A program made the translations under genes and the position numbers. A stretch of 64,000 nucleotides of DNA from Butyricimonas faecalis. GTDB lineage: Bacteria; Bacteroidota; Bacteroidia; Bacteroidales; Marinifilaceae. The stretch spans positions 2,542,001 to 2,606,000 of the forward strand of contig NZ_CP032819.1 of the NCBI RefSeq assembly GCF_003991565.1, in the 5' to 3' direction. How positions within the stretch are numbered: the first letter of the stretch is position 1; every line of letters starts with the position of its first letter. The notes beneath the pieces were generated by a model that saw nothing but the letters and a program-made list of their open reading frames with translations, did not search any database and was not told where the DNA came from. Of the stretch, positions 51,570 to 59,841 are shown one piece after another.

Positions 51570-52487
51570 GCCGTTGGCGTTATAGACCGTGTAGGTCTTG
51601 GTGTTGCTGTCGTAGATGTAGCCCAAATCCTCAGCCTCGCCGCTCTCGCCGCCGCCGTCAGCCCAGTTGCCGATGGTGCAACCCTCTAACGTCAGGCCGG
51701 TGGTGTTCACCTTGACGGTATATTTATAGCGGCTGCCAGCCTCTAATACGACGTTGTTCTGCGGACGGAAGTAGAAGGTGCCGCCGCCGAGTTCCACCTT
51801 GACGAACGGCTTGCCTGCCGCAACGGTCTGCGGGGCGGTCAGTGCCTCGTAGGTGTTGCCGCTTGCGTTGTAAGTCTTGATGGCGGTCGGGTTGCCGTTA
51901 TCGGCGGACAGGCTCACGAGGCTCACCGTGGCACCGGCGACGCTCGTGAATCCCGTGCCGGGCTTCAGTTCGATTGTCACGCGTGCCGTGCGGTGGGTAA
52001 ATTCAAGTGTCGGGTTGTTAAATTCCACCTTCCGGTTCTCAGCAGAGATGAAGTCGCTGTTCTGGAAGTCAGCCAGTTTGCTTTGGTCTTCTGCAACCTT
52101 CACGGCAGGCATCTGTGTGATGTCGGCATTGTCGAAGGGTAACCACGCCGATACGGTAATCGGGTCGCGGCTGGTCCAGTAGTGCGGGTCGTTCTCGCGT
52201 GAGAGCGTGGCACTCTTGAAATCGGTAGAAGCCGTTACGGTGTATTCCTTTACCGCATCGCCCATCTTGAGTGCCACGGAAGTGATGCCCTGCCAGTCGC
52301 CGTCCACAGAGGCACGGGTGGAAGGGGCTGCCAGCGGCGTTGCTTCTACGGACAATCCGGTGGCACGGATGACGACGGGGTATTCACCTTCGGGCAGACG
52401 GTTATCGCCAGCAAGTTCGTCCTGCGTGCAGGCGGCGAGGGCGAACAGCAGTGCGGTGGCTGCGGGGATATATAATCTATGTCTCAT
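50688..52487 (-). CDS. Fimbrillin-family lipoprotein with GLUG-type repeats (copy 2)
   Basis: This 599-residue lipoprotein (MRHRLYIPAATALLFALAA, then CTQDELAGD) has a fimbrillin N-terminal half with YWTSRDPITVSAWLPFDN and LEFTHRTARVTIEL. A linker (GNWADGGGESGEAEDLGY) leads to GLUG repeats nearly identical to copy 1. The N-terminal halves of the two proteins are clearly different, whereas the C-terminal halves match, suggesting segmental duplication or gene conversion. It lies 34 bases after the third fimbrillin gene. Antigenic variation or distinct tip subunits are possible reasons. Confidence 0.82.
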   Translation of the reverse strand: MRHRLYIPAATALLFALAACTQDELAGDNRLPEGEYPVVIRATGLSVEATPLAAPSTRASVDGDWQGITSVALKMGDAVKEYTVTASTDFKSATLSRENDPHYWTSRDPITVSAWLPFDNADITQMPAVKVAEDQSKLADFQNSDFISAENRKVEFNNPTLEFTHRTARVTIELKPGTGFTSVAGATVSLVSLSADNGNPTAIKTYNASGNTYEALTAPQTVAAGKPFVKVELGGGTFYFRPQNNVVLEAGSRYKYTVKVNTTGLTLEGCTIGNWADGGGESGEAEDLGYIYDSNTKTYTVYNANGLMNVAELVNGGKTDINITLDKNIDLTGKVWTPIGTDYDNSYTGTFDGGGHTITGLTVTTNDEYAGLFGYLGNFGKFGTVKNVVMDGIQITCNHRSGYAGGVAGYSRGTIENCSVSGSVSGTVSVGGVVGAQRDGSITGCSSSATVKGTLNVGGVAGQTIFGATLTACYATGNVTIEIDPRQNISGGGLVGFNDGISLLACYATGNVTSTGSSTGYVHIGGFLGDNYITVTACYWKNNHEQGIGYNRKSTGATKVDGSVVTWQKAVDAMNTALQNAGSEWRYELKGALPTLRKQ

Positions 52488-52521
52488 AATTCTTCATTCT
52501 AATCGATTAATTATTAAAATC

Positions 52522-53409
52522 CTACAGGTCAGCACCCACATCTCCACCGTCTATATCGTTCCACTTTGCAATGGTGGCTTCGCTGACTTCAAGGACTTTG
52601 TTGCGTACCTTGACGGTATAGGTATAGTTGTTGCCCGCCAGCAGTGCGCCTTCGGGCATGGTGAGTGTGGCATGATATTCCTGACCTTTGTAATTCACAA
52701 CCAACGGCAGGGATGCAACTGTCTGCGGGAAGAGGATGATCGATGACGTGAGATTGCCGTCTGCCAGATTCATGGCCAGTTCTCCGGTCTGTACTCCGTT
52801 GTCTGCGGTGGCAATACCGTCGGCCGTGTTGAACGTACCGGTGAGTAACAATCCGTCTAGCGTGTAACGTTCAGGCTTGACCACGCTGAAATCCACGCCG
52901 TCGCCCGCCTCGAAGGTAAGGGTTATCTGGCTCATGCGGTGGTGGAAGGAGTTGTCTTCACCGCCTTTGGCGGTTTTGTCGGTAAAGCTTACTACCGGGT
53001 TGTTTTTGTCTCCCGTGGCTCCTGAAGCAAAGAGGAAGTCGATGGCAGGCTTGTTCTGCTGCGCCGTGGCATCGGTCGTGGCTGCGAGGATGCCTCCCGT
53101 CGTGTTGTACGGATAGTAGGCGCGGAAAGTATGGGTCTTTGTATCTTCGATATAGATAACCTTTCCTTCTGCCTCAAATTTCCCGTTTTTCAGGATGAAA
53201 GGCACGTTGCCGTACTGGGAATCGTTGCCGATGTCGGTGATGCCGATACGGTCGCCGCCAGTCCAGGTGGTTCCGCTGGCGCGGGTGGCGGGGGCGATGT
53301 TGGCGGTAAACTGGGCGGCCACGGGGTCACCGTTCAGGTTCTCGTTGTCGTTGTTGCAGGCTGCCAGTGCGAGGGCGAGCGTTGCAAGTGTAAAAAATCT
53401 CGTCTTCAT
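52522..53409 (-). CDS. Fimbrillin-family lipoprotein (third subunit)
   Basis: This 295-residue lipoprotein (MKTRFFTLATLALALAA, then CNNDNENLNG) is a complete Mfa1/FimA-like fimbrillin without GLUG repeats. Typical segments are RIGITDIGNDSQYGNVPF, YYPYNTTGG, SFHHRMSQITLTFEAG and TYTVKVRNKVLEVSEATI. The ATG at 53409 is chosen because MTNI before it is not part of the signal peptide. It is probably the major shaft subunit. The gap of 98 bases to the anchor gene upstream is larger than elsewhere in the operon. Confidence 0.83.
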   Translation of the reverse strand: MKTRFFTLATLALALAACNNDNENLNGDPVAAQFTANIAPATRASGTTWTGGDRIGITDIGNDSQYGNVPFILKNGKFEAEGKVIYIEDTKTHTFRAYYPYNTTGGILAATTDATAQQNKPAIDFLFASGATGDKNNPVVSFTDKTAKGGEDNSFHHRMSQITLTFEAGDGVDFSVVKPERYTLDGLLLTGTFNTADGIATADNGVQTGELAMNLADGNLTSSIILFPQTVASLPLVVNYKGQEYHATLTMPEGALLAGNNYTYTVKVRNKVLEVSEATIAKWNDIDGGDVGADL

Positions 53410-53507
53410 TATATTAGTCATTATATTAGTTTAATTCCATTTCAATATTTGCTGCACCTCAGCAAAATCAAAGCAAGCTTTGCTCCTGCGTTCGGTTTAC
53501 TAATTAT

Positions 53508-54395
53508 TTACAAATCGGCATTTACATCATCACCTTTCACTTCTCCCCAGCCGTTGATTTCGGCTCCGTCCACTTCCATGCCTTCGGGAGTCTCAACCAG
53601 CGTTCCGCCGAGGGTCAGCGATTCGCCCTTTCCGGTGTTGAAATCCTTGAGGGCTTCCGTAAGGTCGCTTTTCAGCGTGGTGGGGGTCGGGTTGCCGTCA
53701 GCATAGCGGATTTCACCCGTCAGCAGTTGTTCCGTGCCAGTCACACCCAGCAGCCGCACCGTGGCTTTCCACTTGCCGGCATCGTCACCTTCGGTAATCT
53801 TGGTGAAGGGCAGCACGACGTTCGAAGCGGCTCCGTAGGTATCGGTAGCGAAGTCGAGTGTTCCGGCTGCACCCGTCAGATGGGCAACAATCTCCGTGAT
53901 GCGTCCGGCGGCATCACCTGTAGGTTCGACGACAAGCGTCAGTTCGCGTACCTGCTGCTTCATTGCGGCAGTCAGCGGATAGTCCTTGTCTTTCTCGATG
54001 GTCACCTGTTCCGTATAGGTGAAGAACCATCCCGGGGCATTGTTCACAAAGGCATCCGTGCCTGCCCGGGTTCCCGTGGATGCGGCAATGGTGGCTGTGG
54101 TGCCGTTCACCGTGATTCCTTCAGCCGGGTTCCACACCGCAAGTGTGTAGCTGCCCGGAGCAAACAGATGGTCGGGGGTATGGGTGGCGGAAGTCTCCGT
54201 ACCCGTATAGTCACCCATGGTGACCGTCCATGTGGCAGGTATGTCAATACCCTCACCGCGGGCCGACCAGTCGGCTGTCACCGCAATCTTCCCGTAGTCG
54301 GGATGCGGCGTGTCATAAAGCGTGTCCTTCACGCAGGAAGAGAACAGCACGGCGGCTGCCATTCCCATCATATTTATATATTGTCTTGCTTTCAT
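53508..54395 (-). CDS. Mfa2/FimB-type (DUF5119-like) fimbrial anchor lipoprotein
   Basis: This 295-residue lipoprotein (ending SS, then CVKDTLYD) has the pattern of Mfa2/FimB or DUF5119 proteins: DYGKIAVTADWSARGEGI, HLFAPGSYTLAVWNPAEGI and a second domain beginning QVRELTLVVEPTGDAAGRI. Such proteins anchor fimbriae and regulate their length. It lies between the DUF3575 membrane protein (16 bases upstream) and the fimbrillin genes, the usual order in these operons. Confidence 0.77.
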   Translation of the reverse strand: MKARQYINMMGMAAAVLFSSCVKDTLYDTPHPDYGKIAVTADWSARGEGIDIPATWTVTMGDYTGTETSATHTPDHLFAPGSYTLAVWNPAEGITVNGTTATIAASTGTRAGTDAFVNNAPGWFFTYTEQVTIEKDKDYPLTAAMKQQVRELTLVVEPTGDAAGRITEIVAHLTGAAGTLDFATDTYGAASNVVLPFTKITEGDDAGKWKATVRLLGVTGTEQLLTGEIRYADGNPTPTTLKSDLTEALKDFNTGKGESLTLGGTLVETPEGMEVDGAEINGWGEVKGDDVNADL

Positions 54396-54411
54396 ATTCT
54401 ATTCCTCCGTG

Positions 54412-55506
54412 TTAGAATAACTTCCATACCAATGTCACACCGGCATTGATGGGACCCCACCAATCTTTTGTTTCGTTGCCGCGGCGTACACGCACGCCGT
54501 CGATGACTTCATATTTTTCGAAATCGGCATTCAGGTAGCCCAAACCGAGGTTGAAATCAAGAGCCAGTGCCTTGTTCAGCCGCAGCTGATAGCCAGCGGT
54601 GATGCCGCCACCCATCAGGTCGCCCTGCTTGCCTGTTTCGGAGAACTTGTAGTTGAACTGTCCGGCCTTGAACATCGCGCCCAGATACCAGGCTTTCTTC
54701 TCACCCATATAGTAACGTACTTCCGGAGCCACTTCCCAGAGTGCATAGCGGCGGTCTTTGTCGCTCCAGCTCCAAGAAGTCCACGAGCCGTTTACGGCAA
54801 TGCCCCACGACGGGCAGATGCGCCATTCCACGCCAAGATCTGGTGTCAGGGTAGCCCAGCGCAGCAGGTTGGCACGCAGGGAAAAATGATAATCATTTGT
54901 GATTTTAGTTTCCGACGGCGTGTCGACAAGTTTATTTTGTTGAGCGGCTTTCTCGGCTTCTGCCTTTTCAGCGGCAAGTCGGGCTTCTTCCGCCTTGCGC
55001 TGCTCTTCGGCAAGCCGTTCCTGTTCGGCACGCTTCTCGGCTTCCAGTTGTTCGGTTTCCGCCTTGCGTCGTGCTTCCGCATCCGTCGCGGCAGTTCCCT
55101 TTACCGGTACCGTCAGGCGCACGGTGACAAAATCACCCTCAGTCGCATGGTTGCGGGTAATGAAATTCTCCTCTTTTATTTCCGCACGGATAATCAGTTC
55201 GGATTTCACACGGTTGGCACGGATCTTCGCCGTGGCAAGGTTCTCGGCTTCACTGCCCAGTGAATTACAGTAGCCGTCAACCAATAGCGGCAGCTTGCCG
55301 TCAAGAATTGTGGTTTTGTTGTTTTCGATACATTCCAACAGACGGGCAAGTTCCGTGTCATTGCCATTCCAAGGCACGTAGAACGTGTCCTTCTGCGGAA
55401 CGAACCGGAAGGTGTAGGTCGTGTCTGCTTTCTGCTGCGCAATGACAGGAAAAGTTACCGTCATCAGCCACAGAAACAGGGTAAGAAAAGTGATTTTTCT
55501 GCTCAT
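54412..55506 (-). CDS. DUF3575/DUF3868-type outer-membrane protein with coiled-coil linker
   Basis: This 364-residue protein has a signal peptide (MSRKITFLTLFLWLMTVTFPVIA), an OmpA-like periplasmic region (LLECIENNKTTILDGKLPLLVDGYC, in part, and ATAKIRANRVKSELII), a charged coiled coil of about 60 residues (AEARRKAETEQLEAEKRAEQ and similar), and a C-terminal 8-strand-type barrel (NLLRWATLTPDLGVEWRI to GVTLVWKLF). It is first in the fimbrial operon and probably links the fimbriae to the outer membrane. A promoter and a direct-repeat operator precede it. Confidence 0.82.
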   Translation of the reverse strand: MSRKITFLTLFLWLMTVTFPVIAQQKADTTYTFRFVPQKDTFYVPWNGNDTELARLLECIENNKTTILDGKLPLLVDGYCNSLGSEAENLATAKIRANRVKSELIIRAEIKEENFITRNHATEGDFVTVRLTVPVKGTAATDAEARRKAETEQLEAEKRAEQERLAEEQRKAEEARLAAEKAEAEKAAQQNKLVDTPSETKITNDYHFSLRANLLRWATLTPDLGVEWRICPSWGIAVNGSWTSWSWSDKDRRYALWEVAPEVRYYMGEKKAWYLGAMFKAGQFNYKFSETGKQGDLMGGGITAGYQLRLNKALALDFNLGLGYLNADFEKYEVIDGVRVRRGNETKDWWGPINAGVTLVWKLF

Positions 55507-55537
55507 ATAAACTTGAATTTATTATCTTTGTCTTCTC

Positions 55538-55568
55538 CAAAGGTAATAAATGCCATTCAGCGCCCAAA
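55538..55568 (-). promoter_or_regulatory. Promoter of the fimbrial operon
   Basis: On the minus strand TTTG (55565-55568) and TACCTTTG (55538-55545) are separated by 19 bases, a full match to the Bacteroidetes -33/-7 promoter. Transcription would begin about 25 bases before the DUF3575 start codon. Confidence 0.75.
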
Positions 55569-55615
55569 ATATTACAAAAACTTTTTCTGTTGAAATACAG
55601 CGTTTTATAAAAAAA

Positions 55616-55695
55616 TGTCGTTTGAGCACTTTTCAAATTGTCGTTAGAGCACCTTTTTGTCGAATTAGCACTTTTTTGTCGTTTGAGCACTTTTT
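55616..55695. repeat. Four direct repeats, candidate operator for the fimbrial operon
   Basis: Copies begin at 55616, 55639, 55658 and 55677, with the consensus TGTCGTTTGAGCACTTTTT. The last three are 19 bases apart; the first gap is 23. The array lies 48 bases upstream of the -33 box and just after the AraC-type gene, so it probably binds that regulator. Confidence 0.78.
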
Positions 55696-55741
55696 GAAAA
55701 TGGGTTTCTGAGACCTTTTTCAATGTTTTTTAGTACACAAA

Positions 55742-56869
55742 TTATTCCCGATTTGCTTTTTTCCATTTGGCAGGCGTACATCCTTCCTTCTCGGAAAATA
55801 ATTTGATAAAGTTACTGCGGGAAAGAAAACCGGAGGACTCAGCCAGCTTCTGTATATTGATTTCCGGATGCTCCTTCAGCATGTTTTTCGCATACTCCAA
55901 CCGGAGACTGGTTATCCATTCGCGGAATGTCATTTTATACGTAGTCTTGATATAAGCGGAAAGATTGGTACGGTTGGTATGAAGCACATCTGAAAGCTCC
56001 TTTATGGTAAGGCCGGGCCGGATATAACCGTCCGCATCGATCCAACCTTTGATTTTTTTCGCCATTTCGGCATGGAAAAAAGGAGTATCCTGCCTCTGTG
56101 CCTGTTCCCGGTTTGTGGTGTCACACAGGTCTTCCTCTTCAGAAGTCATGCCATCCTCCATCGCGTTTTCCACCTGTTCGTAAAACAGCAGATAGTTCAG
56201 ATAGCAAAGGAAGAGATAAATGTAGAACGGTACCGATGACAGAATCCAGATATAGATGTATTCATCAGGCAGGAATGTCAGCAGTCCGCATCCCACCCCG
56301 AATGTGACAGCCCAGTAGGTGAAAATGGAAAGCCATTTGATATAGGCACCGATGTCATCCGCACGGGTGTCATCGAAAATGCGGATGACCCTGTGATAGG
56401 CCCGGAGAAGCCTACGGGTCAAGAACAGCCCATAGATAACCAACCATGCGGCCAAGGCAAACATCACCGTTGTCTGTAAACCACCTTTTGGTAACAACAG
56501 CAGAACGATGCCGGAAAGGATGGAAAACAGTATCCATAGACAGATATGCGTCCGTAACCGACATTTGGTGATATAAAAGCGGTCAAGCAGAGTGGTGAGG
56601 GCCGAACTGAACAACCAGTAGCACAAAAAATAGGTGGACAGGTTCATCAGGATGGCGGCATCGGTATTCTTGAACCTGATTCCAAAAAAGAAATGTACCG
56701 AATAGTTGGCGGCAAGTAACAGTATGGCTACCCCCATAATTCGCCGGGAACGCAGATAATTATTGAAAATGGCTTTTTCCGGGGTTGGAGCCAACAAAAA
56801 ATAAAAGCCGAAGAACGACATCAACGGCAGCGCAATGCAAAGTGAATAACTGTATATAGATGGTTCCAT
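55742..56869 (-). CDS. AraC-type transcriptional regulator with N-terminal membrane domain
   Basis: This 375-residue protein begins with about six hydrophobic helices (residues 5-235, with IALPLMSFFGFYFLLAPTPEK at the start) and ends in an AraC helix-turn-helix pair: LTIKELSDVLHTNRTNLSAYI, in part, and INIQKLAESSGFLSRSNFIKLF, in part. The C-terminus EGCTPAKWKK is typical. Membrane-bound AraC regulators sense an external or membrane signal directly. It is transcribed in the same direction as the fimbrial operon and has its own promoter box (TAACTTTG on the minus strand at 56899-56906). Confidence 0.86.
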   Translation of the reverse strand: MEPSIYSYSLCIALPLMSFFGFYFLLAPTPEKAIFNNYLRSRRIMGVAILLLAANYSVHFFFGIRFKNTDAAILMNLSTYFLCYWLFSSALTTLLDRFYITKCRLRTHICLWILFSILSGIVLLLLPKGGLQTTVMFALAAWLVIYGLFLTRRLLRAYHRVIRIFDDTRADDIGAYIKWLSIFTYWAVTFGVGCGLLTFLPDEYIYIWILSSVPFYIYLFLCYLNYLLFYEQVENAMEDGMTSEEEDLCDTTNREQAQRQDTPFFHAEMAKKIKGWIDADGYIRPGLTIKELSDVLHTNRTNLSAYIKTTYKMTFREWITSLRLEYAKNMLKEHPEINIQKLAESSGFLSRSNFIKLFSEKEGCTPAKWKKANRE

Positions 56870-56978
56870 TGTGTAATATGCTTATTTATTTTGCAGGGCA
56901 AAGTTACAAAACTATCAGCGAACCGAAGTATTCTCACAGCTTCTTTTTATGTCTAAATAACACTGAAATACTTTTATA

Positions 56979-57767
56979 TTAGATTGATATCGGGTTTACT
57001 TTCATCGTTGCCAGGTTCAAATACACCCCATGATGCTCTATCATCCCGTTGCGGAACATCTTCCACAGGATATTGCACCCGAGTTGCGCCAGCGTGGAGT
57101 TAATGAACAAGTCCTGCTTCTCCAATGCTTCTGCCAGCGAGCAGCTCGGACCGGAATCCTCCTCCTTCACTCTCGCGTATTTCACGAAACGGGTGATGAC
57201 CTTCAGCGAGCCGACCGCTTCATACAGCGTGGAAGCCGGTTGCCTGATTTTTTTCAGCACGGTCCCCATTATAACCTGTCCGGTCGTTTGCGTGTTGCCG
57301 AAGTCCATCCAGTAGAGTGGCGTGGCATTGTCCGTGTAGGAGGCCGGCGGCATCTTTCCCAGCACGTTCCACAGGTCGAGCCGGGACTTGATGTTGTCCG
57401 TGCAGGTGACGGTGATGTTCGCGATTTCATCCCGTTTCACCTCCTTCAACACCGACGGATAGGGTCTGGGCTCCGCTTTCCAGTCGTTGCCGAAGAAATT
57501 ATTGACACGGGTAATGAGGCATTTCGCCTTGTTCAGGCCTATGTCGGAATCACTGAAGAGTTGGCGTCCGATGTTGGTCCCGGACACGATGTCAGGGTCA
57601 TAGAGCGTGACGGACAGGCCGGGGTGTCCGAGCGCCCGCAATGTCACGTCGAGCCGGGCCAGACATGTCAGCACCTGCGAACCGGTTCCGCCCGCGCCGA
57701 TAAGATTCACTGTTACCGGGTGCTGCGGGTCAATCAGGTAGTTGTCGATATAATGCACTCTTTTCAT
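56979..57767 (-). CDS. PRTRC system ThiF-family protein
   Basis: This 262-residue protein has the ThiF/E1-like Rossmann fold: VNLIGAGGTGSQVLTCLARL (glycine-rich nucleotide loop), LYDPDIVSGTNIGRQLFSD and VTCTDNIKSRLDLWNVL. ThiF-type enzymes adenylate the C-terminus of a ubiquitin-like partner. In the PRTRC cassette (ParB-related, ThiF-related) the target is not known. It lies last in the cassette and overlaps the gene for protein B by 4 bases (ATGA). The sequence lacks an obvious CxxC zinc pair, so it may be a reduced form. Confidence 0.88.
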   Translation of the reverse strand: MKRVHYIDNYLIDPQHPVTVNLIGAGGTGSQVLTCLARLDVTLRALGHPGLSVTLYDPDIVSGTNIGRQLFSDSDIGLNKAKCLITRVNNFFGNDWKAEPRPYPSVLKEVKRDEIANITVTCTDNIKSRLDLWNVLGKMPPASYTDNATPLYWMDFGNTQTTGQVIMGTVLKKIRQPASTLYEAVGSLKVITRFVKYARVKEEDSGPSCSLAEALEKQDLFINSTLAQLGCNILWKMFRNGMIEHHGVYLNLATMKVNPISI

Positions 57768-58483
57768 TTCAGTATGTCCTTTAGTTTCAAGTTGTTCAAC
57801 GGTCTCAGTTCTTCAAGGTCGAAAGGTCTGTCCTTTGCCGCTTTCGTGACCAGAACGAGATTTGATTTGGTCGGGTTGCCATGCGCTCCCAGATGGGAGA
57901 ACTCCGTCAGCCAGAACTTCCTCTCCCAATATTCGAGCAGTTTCGCGTAGGTCAGGTCTTTCGGCTTCTCTATTCTGGCGGAACCCAGACAGACGCTTGC
58001 CTGCGTCACGTTGAAGAACGGGGCGGCATAAAGTTCCGTCTTTTCCGTCGGTTCCCTGTCTTTGCAGGCATAGACATTCAGGTGGCTTTCTCCGGCCTCG
58101 TAGATGATTCCCGGCAGATGATACTCCGCGTTCTCTATCTTGAGGGCTTCCTTGAAGAACATCATACGTTTCCGGGGAGAGTTGTACCAGATGTATTTCT
58201 CGCTTCCCTTACGCGGGTCGCACCACAACAGGTTGGACGGTATCCTTCCATACGGTGTGGCGCTGTGCCTTTCGGAATAGCCCCGTACCAGCTCGTTCAT
58301 GAACTCCGCCGTCACCGGACGGCCTTCGCCCATTATACCGCTTTCATCTATATCCCTGACCTCGATGAAATAACTGTTGTCATATACATAATGACTGTTG
58401 TCTTCCCGGGCATAGGCAATCAGCGCTGCCCGCGGATGGAGCAGCGTCCTGAGTTTTCTTGTCAATTCGTTCGTTTCCAGCAT
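57764..58483 (-). CDS. PRTRC system protein B
   Basis: This 239-residue protein matches the PRTRC B pattern: ALIAYAREDNSHYVYDNSYFIEV (in part), YGRIPSNLLWCDPRKGSEKYIWYNSPRKRMMFF (in part) and LPGIIYEAGESHLNVYACKD. It has no signal peptide or membrane helix. The function is not known. It sits between the F-like gene (3 bases) and the ThiF gene (overlap), consistent with one operon. Confidence 0.87.
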   Translation of the reverse strand: MLETNELTRKLRTLLHPRAALIAYAREDNSHYVYDNSYFIEVRDIDESGIMGEGRPVTAEFMNELVRGYSERHSATPYGRIPSNLLWCDPRKGSEKYIWYNSPRKRMMFFKEALKIENAEYHLPGIIYEAGESHLNVYACKDREPTEKTELYAAPFFNVTQASVCLGSARIEKPKDLTYAKLLEYWERKFWLTEFSHLGAHGNPTKSNLVLVTKAAKDRPFDLEELRPLNNLKLKDILK

Positions 58484-58486
58484 GTT

Positions 58487-59401
58487 TTAACAGATTATAT
58501 TGATGAACTTATCCGCCCATTTGAAGAACCGCTCCGGATAGTCATCCATCCGGAACAGTTCTCCGGTATCGGACGAGAGGTCGCAGGTCGTTACCGGCGT
58601 GATGTCATAGGTCTCCCTGCTGTTTGAATTGTAATAGTCAACGAGATATTCAGACACTATATCGTTGATGTCATAGACGACCCTTATCTGCTGTTGCAGG
58701 TACATCGGATGGAAATCCGGATTCTCGGAGTAGTAGGCGTCATACCCGTACCCCATGATGCCCCGTTCCGGTGTCAGGAAGGGCAGACCGCTCCTCATGG
58801 CGTCGACCAGCTGCCTTTCAAACCCGTTTTGGGGAGTGTACGAGCCGATTGCCCCCGGCAGGTCCTTGTAATAGGACTTTGCAGCCACCCGCCTGAGCAG
58901 CCTGCCTATTTTCCCCTCCTGATAGGAACGCACAAGTTTCACCCGGCTTTTCCATTCCTGCGGGTCATCGCCTCCGTCCTCCGAGAGCAGCTCGAATATG
59001 AACTCCGCGTCATCGTCATCCAGAATGGTGCTGATACCGTTGGCCGTCATCAGCTTGTGGATAAAGGTAATGGCGATCCTCCTTAAAACGGGACTGAGTG
59101 ATTCCAGGAACCTCACAGGGAAATAGTACAGCGTCAGACTTCCCCACCGGTGGTACTTCCACAAACGGAAGAAGAGCCTGCCTCTTTCCTGCTCGATATT
59201 GACATTCAGCTCATCCCCCACAAGCGCGTCCATCTCGTCGTACAGCCTGGCTATGCCCTCCCCGATACTGTTTCCCGGTGTGTGCGCCGCTTCCTTTTGC
59301 AGCAACAGGGCATACTTGAAAAAGGAATCACGCAGGAACTCATAGTTTTCCCGCGTGATTACATTGATGCTGCCGCATTGAAGTCCGTCGTATGTCTCCA
59401 C
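58487..59401 (-). CDS. PRTRC-associated protein (F-like), start uncertain
   Basis: A protein of about 304 residues with SLTLYYFPVRFLESLSPVLRRIAITFIHKL (in part), ILDDDDAEFIFELLSE and RGIMGYGYDAYYSENPDFHP. I do not recognise a known domain; the position fits PRTRC protein F. The open frame extends to 59665, but that part overlaps protein C and the small gene at 59440-59610 in another frame and has no protein-like character. The likeliest start is a GTG at 59401; a CTG or a frameshift from the small gene is possible. No ATG occurs in the 40 codons after the small gene. This is the weakest start in the cassette. Confidence 0.55.
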   Translation of the reverse strand: METYDGLQCGSINVITRENYEFLRDSFFKYALLLQKEAAHTPGNSIGEGIARLYDEMDALVGDELNVNIEQERGRLFFRLWKYHRWGSLTLYYFPVRFLESLSPVLRRIAITFIHKLMTANGISTILDDDDAEFIFELLSEDGGDDPQEWKSRVKLVRSYQEGKIGRLLRRVAAKSYYKDLPGAIGSYTPQNGFERQLVDAMRSGLPFLTPERGIMGYGYDAYYSENPDFHPMYLQQQIRVVYDINDIVSEYLVDYYNSNSRETYDITPVTTCDLSSDTGELFRMDDYPERFFKWADKFINIIC

Positions 59402-59439
59402 GACAAGGCTTTTCAGGGCAACCGGTGCAAGCGCCGTGC

Positions 59440-59610
59440 TCAGAAAAGAATTACGGCCCCGCTTGGAGCCGCAATCCGTTCTTTCCTGTCCACCCCGTAT
59501 CGGGTTTCCCTCCGTGTCTGCCCGATGATGAGCCTTGCCAGCTGTTCCTGCCGGTGTTCGTCCAATGGTACACATGGTTTCTTGTTTTTCTTTTTCCTGT
59601 TCTTCCTCAT
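59440..59610 (-). CDS. Small basic protein of the PRTRC cassette (56 residues)
   Basis: The ATG at 59610 follows the protein C stop by 5 bases and has an AGGA ribosome site (GGATAGGATATATG). The product is very basic at the start (MRKNRKKKNKKPCVPLDEHR) and continues QEQLARLIIGQTRRETRYGV to APSGAVILF. It contains a likely helix. It lies in a different frame from the longer open frame on the same strand, and its start, site and coupling make it the more likely gene. It may be the true N-terminal part of the next gene, joined by a frameshift. Confidence 0.6.
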   Translation of the reverse strand: MRKNRKKKNKKPCVPLDEHRQEQLARLIIGQTRRETRYGVDRKERIAAPSGAVILF

Positions 59611-59615
59611 ATATC

Positions 59616-59837
59616 CTATCCTTTGGTTCCGACAGTGGTCTTGAACTCGTACACGGCCTTGTCATCCTTGAGTACCGGACCGTGTACCGTCGCGGTTGTC
59701 AGTTCAGGATAAAAGTTGGAGTAATAATTCATGACCATTTCCGGGCTGTCCGACGGGTTCGGATCGTCGAGCGTGACCATTCCGCTGCCTTTCTTGAACG
59801 TGAATGAACGTGTCATTCCTGTGATTTCGAGTGCCAT
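59616..59837 (-). CDS. PRTRC system protein C
   Basis: This 73-residue protein has the PRTRC C pattern: MALEITGMTRSFTFKKGSG, then LDDPNPSDSPEMVMNYYSN and YPELTTATVHGPVLKDD. It is thought to be ubiquitin-like in size and fold, which would fit a ThiF-type partner, but this is inference. It follows the E gene by 4 bases. Length and spacing are as in other PRTRC loci. Confidence 0.9.
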   Translation of the reverse strand: MALEITGMTRSFTFKKGSGMVTLDDPNPSDSPEMVMNYYSNFYPELTTATVHGPVLKDDKAVYEFKTTVGTKG

Positions 59838-59841
59838 AGTC

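Noticed and set aside
55616..55695. Possible CRISPR array
   Set aside because: The 19-bp repeats are adjacent, with no spacers of constant length and no cas genes; they fit an operator.
57030..57950. 306-codon open frame on the plus strand
   Set aside because: It is the complement of the PRTRC ThiF and B genes, which have clear motifs and coupling.
59402..59665. N-terminal extension of the PRTRC F-like frame
   Set aside because: It overlaps the end of protein C and the whole of the small gene at 59440-59610 in another frame, and the sequence is low in hydrophobic residues.
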